A stretch of 64,000 bases of DNA, taken from positions 104,891 to 168,890 of the forward strand of contig NZ_JABBCQ020000012.1 in the NCBI RefSeq assembly GCF_012844455.2, in the 5' to 3' direction. Numbering within the stretch: the stretch's first letter is position 1; each line of letters starts with the position of its first letter. The DNA comes from Comamonas suwonensis (GTDB lineage Bacteria > Pseudomonadota > Gammaproteobacteria > Burkholderiales > Burkholderiaceae_C). Below the pieces are notes generated by a model. It was not told the DNA's origin, ran no database searches, and saw nothing but the letters and a program-made list of their open reading frames with translations. Positions 44,440 to 53,659 of this stretch are shown here, in pieces. A program made the position numbers and the translations under genes.

Positions 44440-45096
44440 TTAAATGATTGGAGCCATGGCGGCGGCTTGCATATCGCCGTCGATCTCGTCGGCACGCGCC
44501 GAGGCTGGGCGCTGCAGCAGCGGTGTGGCATAGGCTTCGAATTCGGGCAGCTTCGGCAAACTGCCATCCATCATGCTCCAGCCGATATAACTGGCCAGAT
44601 ACAGATCAGCGGCCGTGAAATGGTCGCCGCAGACATAGCGCTTGCCGCTTACCGCATGCTGCAGCGTGTTCACCACATCTTCAAAGTGGCCAAAGCCGGC
44701 CGACATGGCTTGCTGATGGGTTTGCAACTTCAGCCAGCCTTCGTTTTTGGCCGTGGTGGCGGCCTCTACCGGACCGGCAACAAAGAACAGCCAACGAAAA
44801 TAGCTGGCGCGCTCCGGGCTGGCGATGGCAGGGGCCAGCTGCTTGTCGGGGAATAGCTCAGCCAGATAGGCCAGGATGGCCCCGGTCTCGGTGATCACGG
44901 CATCGCCATGCTGCAGTGCGGGAACCTTGCCCATGGGGTTGATGGCCAGAAATTCGGGCGTCTTCATCTCGGGGCCGAACTCCTGGTTCACGAGTTCATA
45001 GTCTGCACCGCACTCCTGCAGCATCCAGTGCACCATGCGGGCACGCGATCTGGGGTTGCTGAAAAAGCGCAGCTTGGGCGGGTGGGCTGTGGACAT
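44440..45096 (-). CDS. Glutathione S-transferase family protein
   Basis: 218 residues from ATG 45096 with GGAG upstream. Thioredoxin-fold N-domain with LRFFSNPRSRARMVHWMLQE (Ser/Arg at the glutathione-activating site), NPMGKVPAL and the Glu-Thr-Gly motif ITETGAILAYLAELFP. Helical C-domain from about 85, with DHFTAADLYLASYIGW. The substrate is unknown. It lies between the LLM remnant and the WYL regulator. Confidence 0.9.
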   Translation of the reverse strand: MSTAHPPKLRFFSNPRSRARMVHWMLQECGADYELVNQEFGPEMKTPEFLAINPMGKVPALQHGDAVITETGAILAYLAELFPDKQLAPAIASPERASYFRWLFFVAGPVEAATTAKNEGWLKLQTHQQAMSAGFGHFEDVVNTLQHAVSGKRYVCGDHFTAADLYLASYIGWSMMDGSLPKLPEFEAYATPLLQRPASARADEIDGDMQAAAMAPII

Positions 45097-45207
45097 GGCG
45101 GATCTCCGTAATGGGCTGTTGTGGCATGGCAAAAACGCCATGCAGCCAATGTAGAAGCGGGGGCTGACAGTTTCTGTCAGCAGCCAGACGCCAGGCAGCG
45201 ATGCTGG

Positions 45208-45894
45208 CTAGATTGAGTAGCCGGTCTGCTCCAGCCAGCGCTGTATCAGCGACTGGCGCCGCTGCGGATAACGCTGACCCAGGTCCTGCAAGGCGTGAAC
45301 GCGGTCGGCGCGAAAGTGGCGAAATTCCTGACGCAGCTCGCACCAGGCGGAGACCACGCGCGCGCGCTCGAAATACGCCATGGCAAAAGGCCAGATCCGG
45401 CGCTCCGTCAGCGTGCCATGCTGATCCTCGTAGTGCAGCACGACGATGTGCTCGGCCCGGATGGCGCGGCGCAGCGCGGTCTGCCAGGTTTCGGGTTGGG
45501 GCGACTGCTGCATGTTGGGTACCAGTAGGCCGCTGGTGTCGACGGCAATGCGCAATTCCAGCGGTAGCGCGCTGCGAATGCGGTCCATGGCGGCCTTGGC
45601 TGCCTGTGCCAGTTGCGGATCGGCCTGCAGGCTGGCCCAGCTGGCACCCAGCAGCAGGGCTTCGAGCTCGTCGGCATTGAACATCAGCGGTGGCAGCAAA
45701 AAGCCGGGGCGCATCTCAAAGCCCAGACCTGGGTCGCCCAGAATGTCCGCCCCCTGGGCGCGCAAGGTGGCAATGTCGCGGTAAATGGTGCGCAGGCTCA
45801 CGCCCAAAGACTGGGCTAGCTGCGGCCCGGACTGCGGCTGGCGGGCGCAGCGCAGGGCGTCGAGCAGCTGCAGCAGACGGGCGGACCGGCTCAT
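45208..45894 (-). CDS. WYL/YafY family transcriptional regulator
   Basis: 228 residues: HTH_11 winged helix (RLLQLLDALRCARQPQSGPQLAQSLGVSLRTIYRDIATLR) then a WYL-type ligand domain (IVVLHYEDQHGTLTERRIWPFAMAYFERARVVSAWCELRQEFRHFRADRV). It starts 9 bp after the LLM monooxygenase stop and precedes the GST, suggesting local control of these two enzymes. The WYL inducer is unknown. Confidence 0.9.
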   Translation of the reverse strand: MSRSARLLQLLDALRCARQPQSGPQLAQSLGVSLRTIYRDIATLRAQGADILGDPGLGFEMRPGFLLPPLMFNADELEALLLGASWASLQADPQLAQAAKAAMDRIRSALPLELRIAVDTSGLLVPNMQQSPQPETWQTALRRAIRAEHIVVLHYEDQHGTLTERRIWPFAMAYFERARVVSAWCELRQEFRHFRADRVHALQDLGQRYPQRRQSLIQRWLEQTGYSI

Positions 45895-45902
45895 GCGAGA
45901 GA

Positions 45903-46904
45903 TCAGGCCTTCATGGCATCGGCCGTGATCTCCAGGCTGCGCAAACGCAAGTCGGCGTCATACACATCGCTGACGATCATGAACTCATCCGCCTGGGTTT
46001 CATCGGCCAGCTTCTGCAGCCCTTGCTGCACGGTGTCGGGGCCGCCAATCACGCCTGCGGCCAGAAAGTCGGCAATGGCGGCCTGGGAGCGTGCATCGAG
46101 CTGTTGCCAGAAGTTCTCCACAGGTGGCAGCAGGCGGGTGCGGTTGCCGGTCAGAATGCCCAGAACGCGCTGATGGGTGCTGCTGGCCAGGTAGTCGGCT
46201 TGCTCGTCGGTTTCTGCCGCGATGACAGGCACGCCGACGATGGCATAAGGCTTGGCCAGCGCGGCGCTGGGCTTGAACATCTGACGGTAGATCGCGAGCG
46301 CTTGGTGCAGCATGCGCGGCGCAAAGTGCGAGGCAAAGGCGTAAGGCAGGCCCAAATGAGCGGCCAGCTGGGCCGAGAACAGGCTGGAGCCCAGCAGCCA
46401 GATGGGCACGTTGGTGCCTGCGCCGGGCATGGCGATCAGGCGCTGGCCTTCTTGCGCCTCACCCAGCAGATGTTGCAGCTCCTGCACATCACGCGGAAAG
46501 TCTTCCTCGCTTTCCACCCGGTCGCGGCGCAGTGCGCGCATGGTGGGGCCATCCGTGCCGGGCGCGCGGCCCAGACCCAGGTCAATACGGCCGGGGTAGA
46601 GCTCGGCCAGCGTGCCAAAGGCCTCGGCCACGACCAAGGGGGCATGGTTGGGCAGCATGATGCCGCCCGAGCCCACGCGAATCGTTTGCGTCGCACCGGC
46701 GATATGACCCACCAGCACAGCCGTCGCAGAGCAGGCAATGCCAGGCATGTTGTGGTGCTCAGCCAGCCAGTAACGGGTAAAGCCCAATTTCTCGGCATGC
46801 TGCGCTGTGCGCACTGCAATGTTCAGTGCATCAGCGACTGTGCCGCCTTCGCGTACGGCGACCAGGTCCAGCATGGACAGATTGACGTTGTTCAGAGATT
46901 TCAT
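45903..46904 (-). CDS. LLM class flavin-dependent oxidoreductase
   Basis: 333 residues from ATG 46904 ([20 protein letters not shown]); upstream in-frame residues overlap the next gene's region and are not conserved-looking. Bacterial luciferase-like motifs: [20 protein letters not shown] near 40, [23 protein letters not shown] near 75, [15 protein letters not shown] near 107. An FMNH2-dependent monooxygenase or related enzyme of the YhbW type; substrate unknown. Its last 80 codons are duplicated at 44150-44400. Confidence 0.92.
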   Translation of the reverse strand: MKSLNNVNLSMLDLVAVREGGTVADALNIAVRTAQHAEKLGFTRYWLAEHHNMPGIACSATAVLVGHIAGATQTIRVGSGGIMLPNHAPLVVAEAFGTLAELYPGRIDLGLGRAPGTDGPTMRALRRDRVESEEDFPRDVQELQHLLGEAQEGQRLIAMPGAGTNVPIWLLGSSLFSAQLAAHLGLPYAFASHFAPRMLHQALAIYRQMFKPSAALAKPYAIVGVPVIAAETDEQADYLASSTHQRVLGILTGNRTRLLPPVENFWQQLDARSQAAIADFLAAGVIGGPDTVQQGLQKLADETQADEFMIVSDVYDADLRLRSLEITADAMKA

Positions 46905-46920
46905 GGTGATGAATTCTTTA

Positions 46921-46958
46921 TGATTTTGATAGCTTCTTGCGCTTGATGAATCAGCGCT
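46921..46958. repeat. AGCTAT/AGCGCT palindromic repeat, copy
   Basis: TTTTGATAGCTTCTTGCGC and TGATGAATCAGCGCTTGCG between the LLM gene and the small membrane protein gene; it reaches the latter's stop. Confidence 0.65.
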
Positions 46959-47235
46959 TGCGACCGATTTCACGTCCAAATACCACGGCGACCAGCACGC
47001 CCCAGACCAGCAGCACGCCGGCGATGGCGTAGTAGGTGGTGCCCGCCTGCATGGCAAAGACTGAGCCCAGCAGGGCCACCAGTGCGGCCATGCGAATCAT
47101 GCGGCGCAGCTGGCCGACAGGAAAGCGACTCTTGAGCTGGAAAAGGACGGCAAAGCTGATGACGGCCAGCGCTATCAACAACAAGAACAAATCGCCGCCA
47201 TAGGGCTGGACAGAGGTGCGGAGGTTTTCAAGCAT
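46951..47235 (-). CDS. Small membrane protein, 94 residues
   Basis: [26 protein letters not shown] onward, with three predicted helices (about 15-34, 46-62, 65-84) and a basic C-terminus GREIGRKR. A start at 47271 is possible. No named family recognised. It lies between gspE and the LLM gene, both on the same strand. Confidence 0.65.
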   Translation of the reverse strand: MLENLRTSVQPYGGDLFLLLIALAVISFAVLFQLKSRFPVGQLRRMIRMAALVALLGSVFAMQAGTTYYAIAGVLLVWGVLVAVVFGREIGRKR

Positions 47236-47308
47236 GGGTTCATTGTTGCAAAGCCGAAAAAGGCTTTGCACGCTCAGGCCATGAAAGTCCGCTACCCAGT
47301 CCTGTGAC

Positions 47309-48670
47309 TCAGTCCCGCGTCACCCGCATCACTTCGGCGGCCGTGGTGATGCCTTCGCGCACCAGGCGTTCGCCATCCTCGCGCATGAGCTGCATGCCTG
47401 AGGCCTGCGCGGTTTCGCGGATTTCGGCTTCGCTGGCACCACGGTGAATCTGGGCGCGAATGGTGTCGTCGACCACCAGCATTTCAAAAATGCCGGTACG
47501 GCCTCTGTAGCCACTGGGCTCGCTGTGATCCACCTTGCGCACCAGCCGCTGTGCCAGCACGCCCAGAAGCGATGAGGACAGCAGGAAGGGTTCGACCCCC
47601 ATGTCTATCAGGCGCGTCACGGCGCTGGGCGCATCGTTGGTGTGCAGTGTGGCCAGCACCAGGTGACCGGTGAGCGAGGCCTGAATGGCGATCTGCGCGG
47701 TTTCAAAGTCGCGGATTTCGCCAATCATGATGACGTCCGGGTCCTGACGCAGCAGGGCGCGCAGGGCCTTGGCAAAGGTCAGGTCGATCTTGGCATTGAC
47801 CTGTGTCTGGCCCACGCCTGCCAGCTCATACTCGATGGGATCTTCCACCGTCATGATGTTGCTGTGGCTGGCGTCCATGCGCTGCAGCGCGGAGTAGAGC
47901 GTGGTGGTCTTGCCCGAGCCCGTGGGGCCGGTAACGAGCACGATGCCGTGGGGCTGGGCCATCAGGTGGGTGAAGCGTTCCAGCGTCTGGCCCCCCATGC
48001 CCACGGCTTCCAGGCTGAGCTTGCTCTCGCTCTTGTCCAGCAGGCGCAGCACGGCGCGTTCGCCATGGGCGCTGGGCAGGGTGGAGACACGCACGTCAAT
48101 GGCACGTGTGCCCAGTCGCAGGCTGATGCGGCCGTCTTGCGGCAGGCGCTTTTCGGCAATATCCAGGTCGGCCATGATCTTCAGGCGACTGATCAAGGCG
48201 GCGTGCAGGGCGCGGTTGGGCTGCACCACTTCCCGCAGATCACCATCGACGCGAAAGCGCACGCTGGAGTGGCGCTCGTAGGGCTCGATGTGAATGTCCG
48301 AAGCACCATCGCGCGCAGCTTGTGTGAGCAGGGCGTTGAGCATGCGGATGATGGGTGCGTCGTCTGCGGTCTCCAGCAAGTCTTCGACGGCGGGCAGTTC
48401 TTGCATCATGCGGGTCAGGTCGGCATCGGACTCGACTTCGCTGACCACCATGGCGGCGCTGGAGTCGCTTTGCGCATAGGCCGCGCTGATGCGGTGCGCC
48501 AGCGCGCCGCTGTCCAGCACCTGCCAGCGCTGCACGGCGTGCTTGCGCTGTACTTCCGAGAGGGCTGACCAGTCGGGCTGGGGGCTGTGCCAGAGCACGG
48601 GCTCTGATCCATCATCTTCAATCAGCAACTGACTGCTGCGGGCAAAGCCATAGGGCAGTGGATAGCGCAT
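47309..48670 (-). CDS. gspE: Type II secretion ATPase GspE, lacking the tetracysteine zinc module
   Basis: 453 residues. Walker [11 protein letters not shown] near 247, Asp box [22 protein letters not shown], Walker [17 protein letters not shown] and His box [14 protein letters not shown] are intact. The usual CxxC ... CxxC zinc subdomain before [10 protein letters not shown] is missing: the chain passes from [17 protein letters not shown] straight to GYRGRTG (about residues 365-390), making it roughly 45 residues shorter than typical GspE. It powers pseudopilus assembly with GspL and GspF. It begins 13 bp after the gspD stop. Confidence 0.94.
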   Translation of the reverse strand: MRYPLPYGFARSSQLLIEDDGSEPVLWHSPQPDWSALSEVQRKHAVQRWQVLDSGALAHRISAAYAQSDSSAAMVVSEVESDADLTRMMQELPAVEDLLETADDAPIIRMLNALLTQAARDGASDIHIEPYERHSSVRFRVDGDLREVVQPNRALHAALISRLKIMADLDIAEKRLPQDGRISLRLGTRAIDVRVSTLPSAHGERAVLRLLDKSESKLSLEAVGMGGQTLERFTHLMAQPHGIVLVTGPTGSGKTTTLYSALQRMDASHSNIMTVEDPIEYELAGVGQTQVNAKIDLTFAKALRALLRQDPDVIMIGEIRDFETAQIAIQASLTGHLVLATLHTNDAPSAVTRLIDMGVEPFLLSSSLLGVLAQRLVRKVDHSEPSGYRGRTGIFEMLVVDDTIRAQIHRGASEAEIRETAQASGMQLMREDGERLVREGITTAAEVMRVTRD

Positions 48671-48683
48671 GCGTGGCCTTTGC

Positions 48684-51008
48684 TTACAGCGTGCCGGGCT
48701 GCACAGTCGCCGGTGCCACGGGCGTAACGGTGACGGGCTGACCGTTCACGGTGGGGTGGCCGGGGCGCGAGAAGTCCACCAATTCGGGCTTGGCACCGGG
48801 CACGATGACGACATTGGGCTGAGTCACGGGTACGCCGCCGTTCATGCTTGGCAGCAAGGGTGCAGCGCTGACATTGCGCATCAGCAGGTTGGGATCAGGC
48901 TGAGAGGTTTGCTGCACGCCGCGAATCGCCTCGTAGCGGTCTTGCGAGAACTGGCTGGTGGAGCTGGCATCGCGCAGCACCGTGGGGCGCAGGAAGACCA
49001 TCAGATTGGTCTTTTTGCGGGAGCGCGCCGTGTTGCGAAACAGGTTGCCGATCAAGGGGATATCGCCCAGCAACGGCACGCGCTCCTGCGTCTGGCCGTA
49101 CTCGTCGGCAATCAGGCCGCCCAGCACCACGATGGCACCGTCTTCCACCAGCACATTCGACTCAATGGAGCGCTTGGTGGTGGTGGGGCCGGAAAGAGCG
49201 GTGGAATTGTTGGATTTGACCGCAGAGTTTTCTTGATAGACGGCCATTTTGATGGTGCCGTTTTCGTTGATCTGCGGACGAATCTTGAGCAGCGTACCCA
49301 CGTCCTTGCGTTCGTAGGTGGTGAAGGGATTGATGGAGCCGTTGGCGCCCGCCGTGTTGGTGTACGAGCCGGTCGGGAAGGGTACGTTTTCGCCCACCAT
49401 GATGCTGGCTTCTTCGTTGTCCAGCGTCATCAGATTCGGAGTGGAGAGGATGTTGGTGTCGCCATCACCCTGCATCAGATTCACCAGCGCACCCAGGCTG
49501 GTGTTGCCATTGACGGTCTGGGTAAAGCCCAGGTTCATGCCCTTCATGCCACCAATGGCTGCGGCCTGACTGTCCGTGAGTGCCGTGCCGGTAACGAGAT
49601 TGCCCACGGCTCCGGCGACGCCAAAGATGTTGGGAATGCCGTTGATGGACGTGCCATTGCCCAGTACGCCTAGTACGCGGCCATTGTTGCGAATGATGGA
49701 GCTCCACTGCACGCCCAGCTGTGCGGCCTTGTCGGCCGAGACTTCGACGATCAATGCCTCGATCAGCACCTGCGCACGGCGGCCATCGAGCTTGTCGATG
49801 ACGGTGCGCAGCTGACGGTACAGCGGGCCGGGTGCGGTGATGATGAGGGAGTTGGTTGTGGGGTCGGCCTGAATCAAACCGCCGGTGGATGGTTGCTGAG
49901 CCGTGCCAAAGCGTGAGCTGGGGCCGGTGTTGCCGCCGCCAAGGCCCACGGTGGCGCTGCCATCTGTGCCGCGTGAAATAGTGGCTTGCCCCATGGAGGG
50001 TGTGCCGGTGGCCGATGCATTGGTCATGCCCGCCTGGCCGCCCAGTGCCTGGCTGGCGCTGGGTTGCGCGCTGATGGCGGCGCGCAGCGTGGCGGCCAGC
50101 GAGACGGCGTCTGCGTTCTTCAGGTACACCACATGGATGTTGCCGTCGTCGCCATTGCCCGTCATGGCAGGCTGGTCGAGGCGCGCAATCAGCGAGCGGA
50201 TTTGCGACAGCTTGGCCGGATTGGCGGCACGAATCAGCACCGAGTTGCTGCGCGGCTCGGCCAGGATGGAGGTGCGAAAACCGGTGTCCGCCTGGCCTGC
50301 TGCAGCGCCTGCGGCGGCCTGCAAGGCACTGCCGGTGGCTGAGCCTCCGTCGATCAGGCGGTTGACCAGCGCCACCATGTCGCTGGCCATGGCGTGGCGC
50401 AGTGGCAGTACTTCTACATCGGTGGCGTTGGAGACATCGGTGCTGGCAATGATGCGCGAGATGCGCTGCAGGTTATCCGCGTAGTCGGTGATGACCAGCG
50501 AGTTATTGCCGGGGTTGACGTTGATGGTGTTATTGGGGCTGATCAGCGGGCGCAGCACAGGCACCAGGTTGCTGGCGTTTTCGTAGTTGAGCTTGAAGAT
50601 CTGCGTGACGATGCCAGCGCCGCCAGGATTGCCGCGGCCCACGGCCACTTCATGGGTCTGCAGCTTGGCATCGGCTTCGGGGATGACCTTGAACAGGCCT
50701 GCGGACTCCACCACTGTAAAGCCCTGCATGCGCAGTGCGGCCAGATATTGCTGGTAGGCCGTGGCAGGCGATACAGCCTTGTCGGTCAGCAGCGTGATCT
50801 GGCCTTTGACGCGCGGATCGACCACCACGTTGCGGTTGGTAATGGCGGCCATGGCGCGCGATACGGCTTCAATATCGGCGTTGGTGAAGTTCAGCGTGAC
50901 GGGCTCGCCGGGTCGCAAGCTAGGCGTAGTTTGAGCATAAATAGTGCTGCTGGCGCATACCAGTAATGCGGCGGCAGCTATTGATTTAAGAGTACTACGC
51001 TGAGTCAT
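48684..51008 (-). CDS. gspD: Type II secretion outer membrane secretin GspD
   Basis: 774 residues. Signal peptide 1-25 ([17 protein letters not shown]), N0-N3 domains with repeated ring-building modules ([47 protein letters not shown]), Gly/Gln-rich linker, and secretin core [55 protein letters not shown]. It forms the exit channel. The hydrophobic core of the signal peptide is encoded by a repeat copy (about 50937-50990). Confidence 0.96.
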   Translation of the reverse strand: MTQRSTLKSIAAAALLVCASSTIYAQTTPSLRPGEPVTLNFTNADIEAVSRAMAAITNRNVVVDPRVKGQITLLTDKAVSPATAYQQYLAALRMQGFTVVESAGLFKVIPEADAKLQTHEVAVGRGNPGGAGIVTQIFKLNYENASNLVPVLRPLISPNNTINVNPGNNSLVITDYADNLQRISRIIASTDVSNATDVEVLPLRHAMASDMVALVNRLIDGGSATGSALQAAAGAAAGQADTGFRTSILAEPRSNSVLIRAANPAKLSQIRSLIARLDQPAMTGNGDDGNIHVVYLKNADAVSLAATLRAAISAQPSASQALGGQAGMTNASATGTPSMGQATISRGTDGSATVGLGGGNTGPSSRFGTAQQPSTGGLIQADPTTNSLIITAPGPLYRQLRTVIDKLDGRRAQVLIEALIVEVSADKAAQLGVQWSSIIRNNGRVLGVLGNGTSINGIPNIFGVAGAVGNLVTGTALTDSQAAAIGGMKGMNLGFTQTVNGNTSLGALVNLMQGDGDTNILSTPNLMTLDNEEASIMVGENVPFPTGSYTNTAGANGSINPFTTYERKDVGTLLKIRPQINENGTIKMAVYQENSAVKSNNSTALSGPTTTKRSIESNVLVEDGAIVVLGGLIADEYGQTQERVPLLGDIPLIGNLFRNTARSRKKTNLMVFLRPTVLRDASSTSQFSQDRYEAIRGVQQTSQPDPNLLMRNVSAAPLLPSMNGGVPVTQPNVVIVPGAKPELVDFSRPGHPTVNGQPVTVTPVAPATVQPGTL

Positions 51009-51011
51009 AGA

Positions 51012-51842
51012 TCAACCAAAAGTGATGATGGAGCGTGTGCCTTGGCGGCGCCCCAGAATATTGAGCAGATTCGACAGGGCGGCTTCGCGCTCGGGGCTGG
51101 CAGAAGCTTCGCCGTTGAAGTGCAGACGGGAGCCTACCCACTGGCCCTGACCGCTAAGGTGCAGGTCGCCATTGAGAGTAGACAGATGGAGTTGGGCGTT
51201 GTCACCGCCCTGAATATCGAGCCGATAGCTGCCCAGTGGCTTGAGCGGTGATAGGCGCGAAGACACTGCCAGTGCTTCCAGCCGGGTCAGCCCCTGACTG
51301 GTGGCGCGGCCCGCGCGGTATTGCAGCACCAGCCCGCTGGTGGACAGGCGCAACTGGCCTTGCAGAGCCACAGTATTCCACGGTGTCCCAAGCCCGGCCA
51401 GCATGTCGGCAGGCAGTTGCAGCGCGCTGTCGCTCACGCGCAGCGTCATGGCATTCCAGCCCGGTGTGAGCTGGGCCAGCACTGGGGTGCTGGTGCAGCA
51501 GTCGCTTTGCAGAGTCAGGCTGGCGCTTCCAAAACCGGGGCGCAAAGTCCAGCTCAGGCGGGTGGGCAGGGTGGTCGCGTCGCGACTGTCCTTGCCACCC
51601 GTCAGCACCAGGCGGGCCGATCCATTCCAGACCGTACCGCGTGCTTCTTGTAGCTGTACCTGGCCTGCGGTAGCGGATTGCACACCCGCCGCCAGCCATG
51701 CCGCAGGCGCGAAGATGGCACCCGTTAGCAAGCCACCCAGCAGCGCACCACCAATCGCCCAGCGGCGCGGCGAATGCCGCGCGCCCAGCCCGCGCGGCGG
51801 GTGTGCAGTTTGGCTGGAAAAACGTGATGACCGCAGGCTCAT
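51012..51842 (-). CDS. gspN: Type II secretion protein GspN
   Basis: 276 residues with one N-terminal membrane segment (AIGGALLGGLLTGAIFAPAAWLA, about 29-51) and a beta-rich periplasmic domain; ARGTVWNGSARLVL and LTRLEALAVSSRLSPLKPLGSYRLDIQGG are GspN hallmarks. GspN is an accessory subunit present in only some type II systems. Gap to gspD is 3 bp. Confidence 0.9.
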   Translation of the reverse strand: MSLRSSRFSSQTAHPPRGLGARHSPRRWAIGGALLGGLLTGAIFAPAAWLAAGVQSATAGQVQLQEARGTVWNGSARLVLTGGKDSRDATTLPTRLSWTLRPGFGSASLTLQSDCCTSTPVLAQLTPGWNAMTLRVSDSALQLPADMLAGLGTPWNTVALQGQLRLSTSGLVLQYRAGRATSQGLTRLEALAVSSRLSPLKPLGSYRLDIQGGDNAQLHLSTLNGDLHLSGQGQWVGSRLHFNGEASASPEREAALSNLLNILGRRQGTRSIITFG

Positions 51843-51851
51843 GACAAGGGA

Positions 51852-52394
51852 TTAATTGGGCGCGCCTGCAGAACCGGGAAGGTCCAGCAGTAAATTGCCG
51901 CTCCAGCGTGTGCTGGCTGAGGCGTCTGTAGCATCCTCGGGGGCTCGGTTGAGCTTCATTTCCGCGACGGATGCATGGCTGTTGTCACGCACTTGGCTAA
52001 GCCAGCGGGCCAGCGCGGGCGCGTGGGCATTGGCGAGCGTGACTTGAGCGCGATTGCCCAGCCATTGCATTTGCGCCGTGGCGGGCATTTCGGTTTTGAT
52101 GGATTGCTCCAGCTGCGTGCGCACATCGGTGTTATTCGCTTGCGGCTGCTGGCGCAGCAGCTCGGCCTGTGACTGCATTTGCAGCATGGCCTGCAGCTCG
52201 CGGTCTGCGGCGGCGTGCCGGGCAGGTGCGGTGCGCAGGCTGTGCAGTGCGGGCGCCAGTGCCACCCACCAGACCAGTGCCAGCAGCACGACAGTGCCAG
52301 CAATCAACACCAGATTCTGTTCACGCTGTGCGAGGCTTGCCCAGCGCTGGCGTAGTGGCGCAAGCGCGGTATTCAAGGCGTTGTCTTGCTTCAT
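51852..52394 (-). CDS. gspM: Type II secretion protein GspM
   Basis: 180 residues: short cytoplasmic start, one helix near 27-45 (VLIAGTVVLLALVWWVALAP) and a ferredoxin-like periplasmic domain ending VAEMKLNRAPEDA. The start overlaps the gspL stop by 4 bp. It binds GspL in the inner membrane platform. Confidence 0.9.
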   Translation of the reverse strand: MKQDNALNTALAPLRQRWASLAQREQNLVLIAGTVVLLALVWWVALAPALHSLRTAPARHAAADRELQAMLQMQSQAELLRQQPQANNTDVRTQLEQSIKTEMPATAQMQWLGNRAQVTLANAHAPALARWLSQVRDNSHASVAEMKLNRAPEDATDASASTRWSGNLLLDLPGSAGAPN

Positions 52395-53617
52395 GGATGG
52401 GTCTTTGCGCTGAGGATGAGGTCAGCGCCTTCACGCTGCAGCTGGTAGCCGCTGGCTTCCAGGCTTTGCTGTGCGTCGCTCAATGCTTCGGGGTTCAGGT
52501 CGAGTCCTGTGATGCGCAGTTGCTTGTCCTGATACTCCAGGCTTTTGGCGTTGGGCATGCTGCTGATGGTGGCGCTGGCGGCCAGCAGGGCTTCCAGGTC
52601 AGCGGCAGAGAGCGCGCCAGAGTTGCTGCGCAGCATATCCAGCTCGCGCTGCATTTGCACGGGTGCATCCACAATCACGGGCACACGCGGGAAGGTGGTT
52701 TGCAGCACCTGCTTGGCTTGCAGCTGGCGCTGTGCGATGGCGCGATTTTCTTTGAAGGCCCAGGCGTTCATGCCTATGAGCTGGGCCACGATTGCAATGC
52801 CGGCAGCCCAGCGCGCGGCGCGCCATTGGGGGGCTTTGGCAACGCTTTGCCAGGCATCCAGCAAGCGGCGCCTAGCGCGGGTGCTGCCGCCCAGATCCAG
52901 ATCAAACTGCGCCAGATCACCGGTGTAGCTTGCGCTTTGTAGCAGGCGCTGCGCAGCGGTGAAGATGTTGACGGGGTGCTGCAAGGCCTCTGCCGCGCGG
53001 GCGAGCTGGGGCTCGGCCAGCACGGGCAGGTCTGCTGGCAGGCGCGATAGCAGGGGGTGCAGCAAGCTGGCATCGGCACGCAGCGGCAGGGTGGCCAGCG
53101 AGCTTCGTCCATCCAGCCCGGTCACGCTGAGTTGGGCGTTGCCGTTGTCGCCCCATAGCAGCAGCTGTGCGCTGGCGCTGGGCCATTGCTCGGGCACCAG
53201 CCGGTTGGCGACATGGCCGCTGCTTTCCAGCAGTTGCAGATGTGATTGCAGCCATGGCTTGTCGCAGGCGGCAACCCAGTAGCTCTGACCTCCCGGGGCG
53301 GAGTCCAGTGCCAGGTGCAAGGTGGATGCGTCGTCGAGCAGCTTTTCTTCCAGCAAACCTTCAAGCACGGCGCGCACGCGCGCTTGCTGGCGGCGGCTTT
53401 GCACGTTCAGACCCGGCGGCAGGGTGATGCTGTGCCAGGAAAGGCGGCTGACAGGGATGACGGCAGTGACTTGATTCGTGCGGCCCGAGGCGGGCAGCAG
53501 AGTCGCGTTGGCCTGGCCGCTGCGCTCAGCGCTTTGACCATCGTCGCTGACGATGTAGAGATATTCTGCGGCGGAGTGTGCGAGTTCCGCTGGCAGCTGT
53601 ATTAGCAATGTGCTCAT
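52391..53617 (-). CDS. gspL: Type II secretion protein GspL
   Basis: 408 residues: actin-like cytoplasmic domain (1-265; VIPVSRLSWHSITLPPG), one membrane helix about 272-292 (WAAGIAIVAQLIGMNAWAF) and a periplasmic domain. It links GspE to GspM. The gene lies 42 bp after gspK in the operon. Confidence 0.92.
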   Translation of the reverse strand: MSTLLIQLPAELAHSAAEYLYIVSDDGQSAERSGQANATLLPASGRTNQVTAVIPVSRLSWHSITLPPGLNVQSRRQQARVRAVLEGLLEEKLLDDASTLHLALDSAPGGQSYWVAACDKPWLQSHLQLLESSGHVANRLVPEQWPSASAQLLLWGDNGNAQLSVTGLDGRSSLATLPLRADASLLHPLLSRLPADLPVLAEPQLARAAEALQHPVNIFTAAQRLLQSASYTGDLAQFDLDLGGSTRARRRLLDAWQSVAKAPQWRAARWAAGIAIVAQLIGMNAWAFKENRAIAQRQLQAKQVLQTTFPRVPVIVDAPVQMQRELDMLRSNSGALSAADLEALLAASATISSMPNAKSLEYQDKQLRITGLDLNPEALSDAQQSLEASGYQLQREGADLILSAKTHP

Positions 53618-53659
53618 GGAGGATGCCGCATTCTATGGGGGGGTTATGACGGCGTGGTG

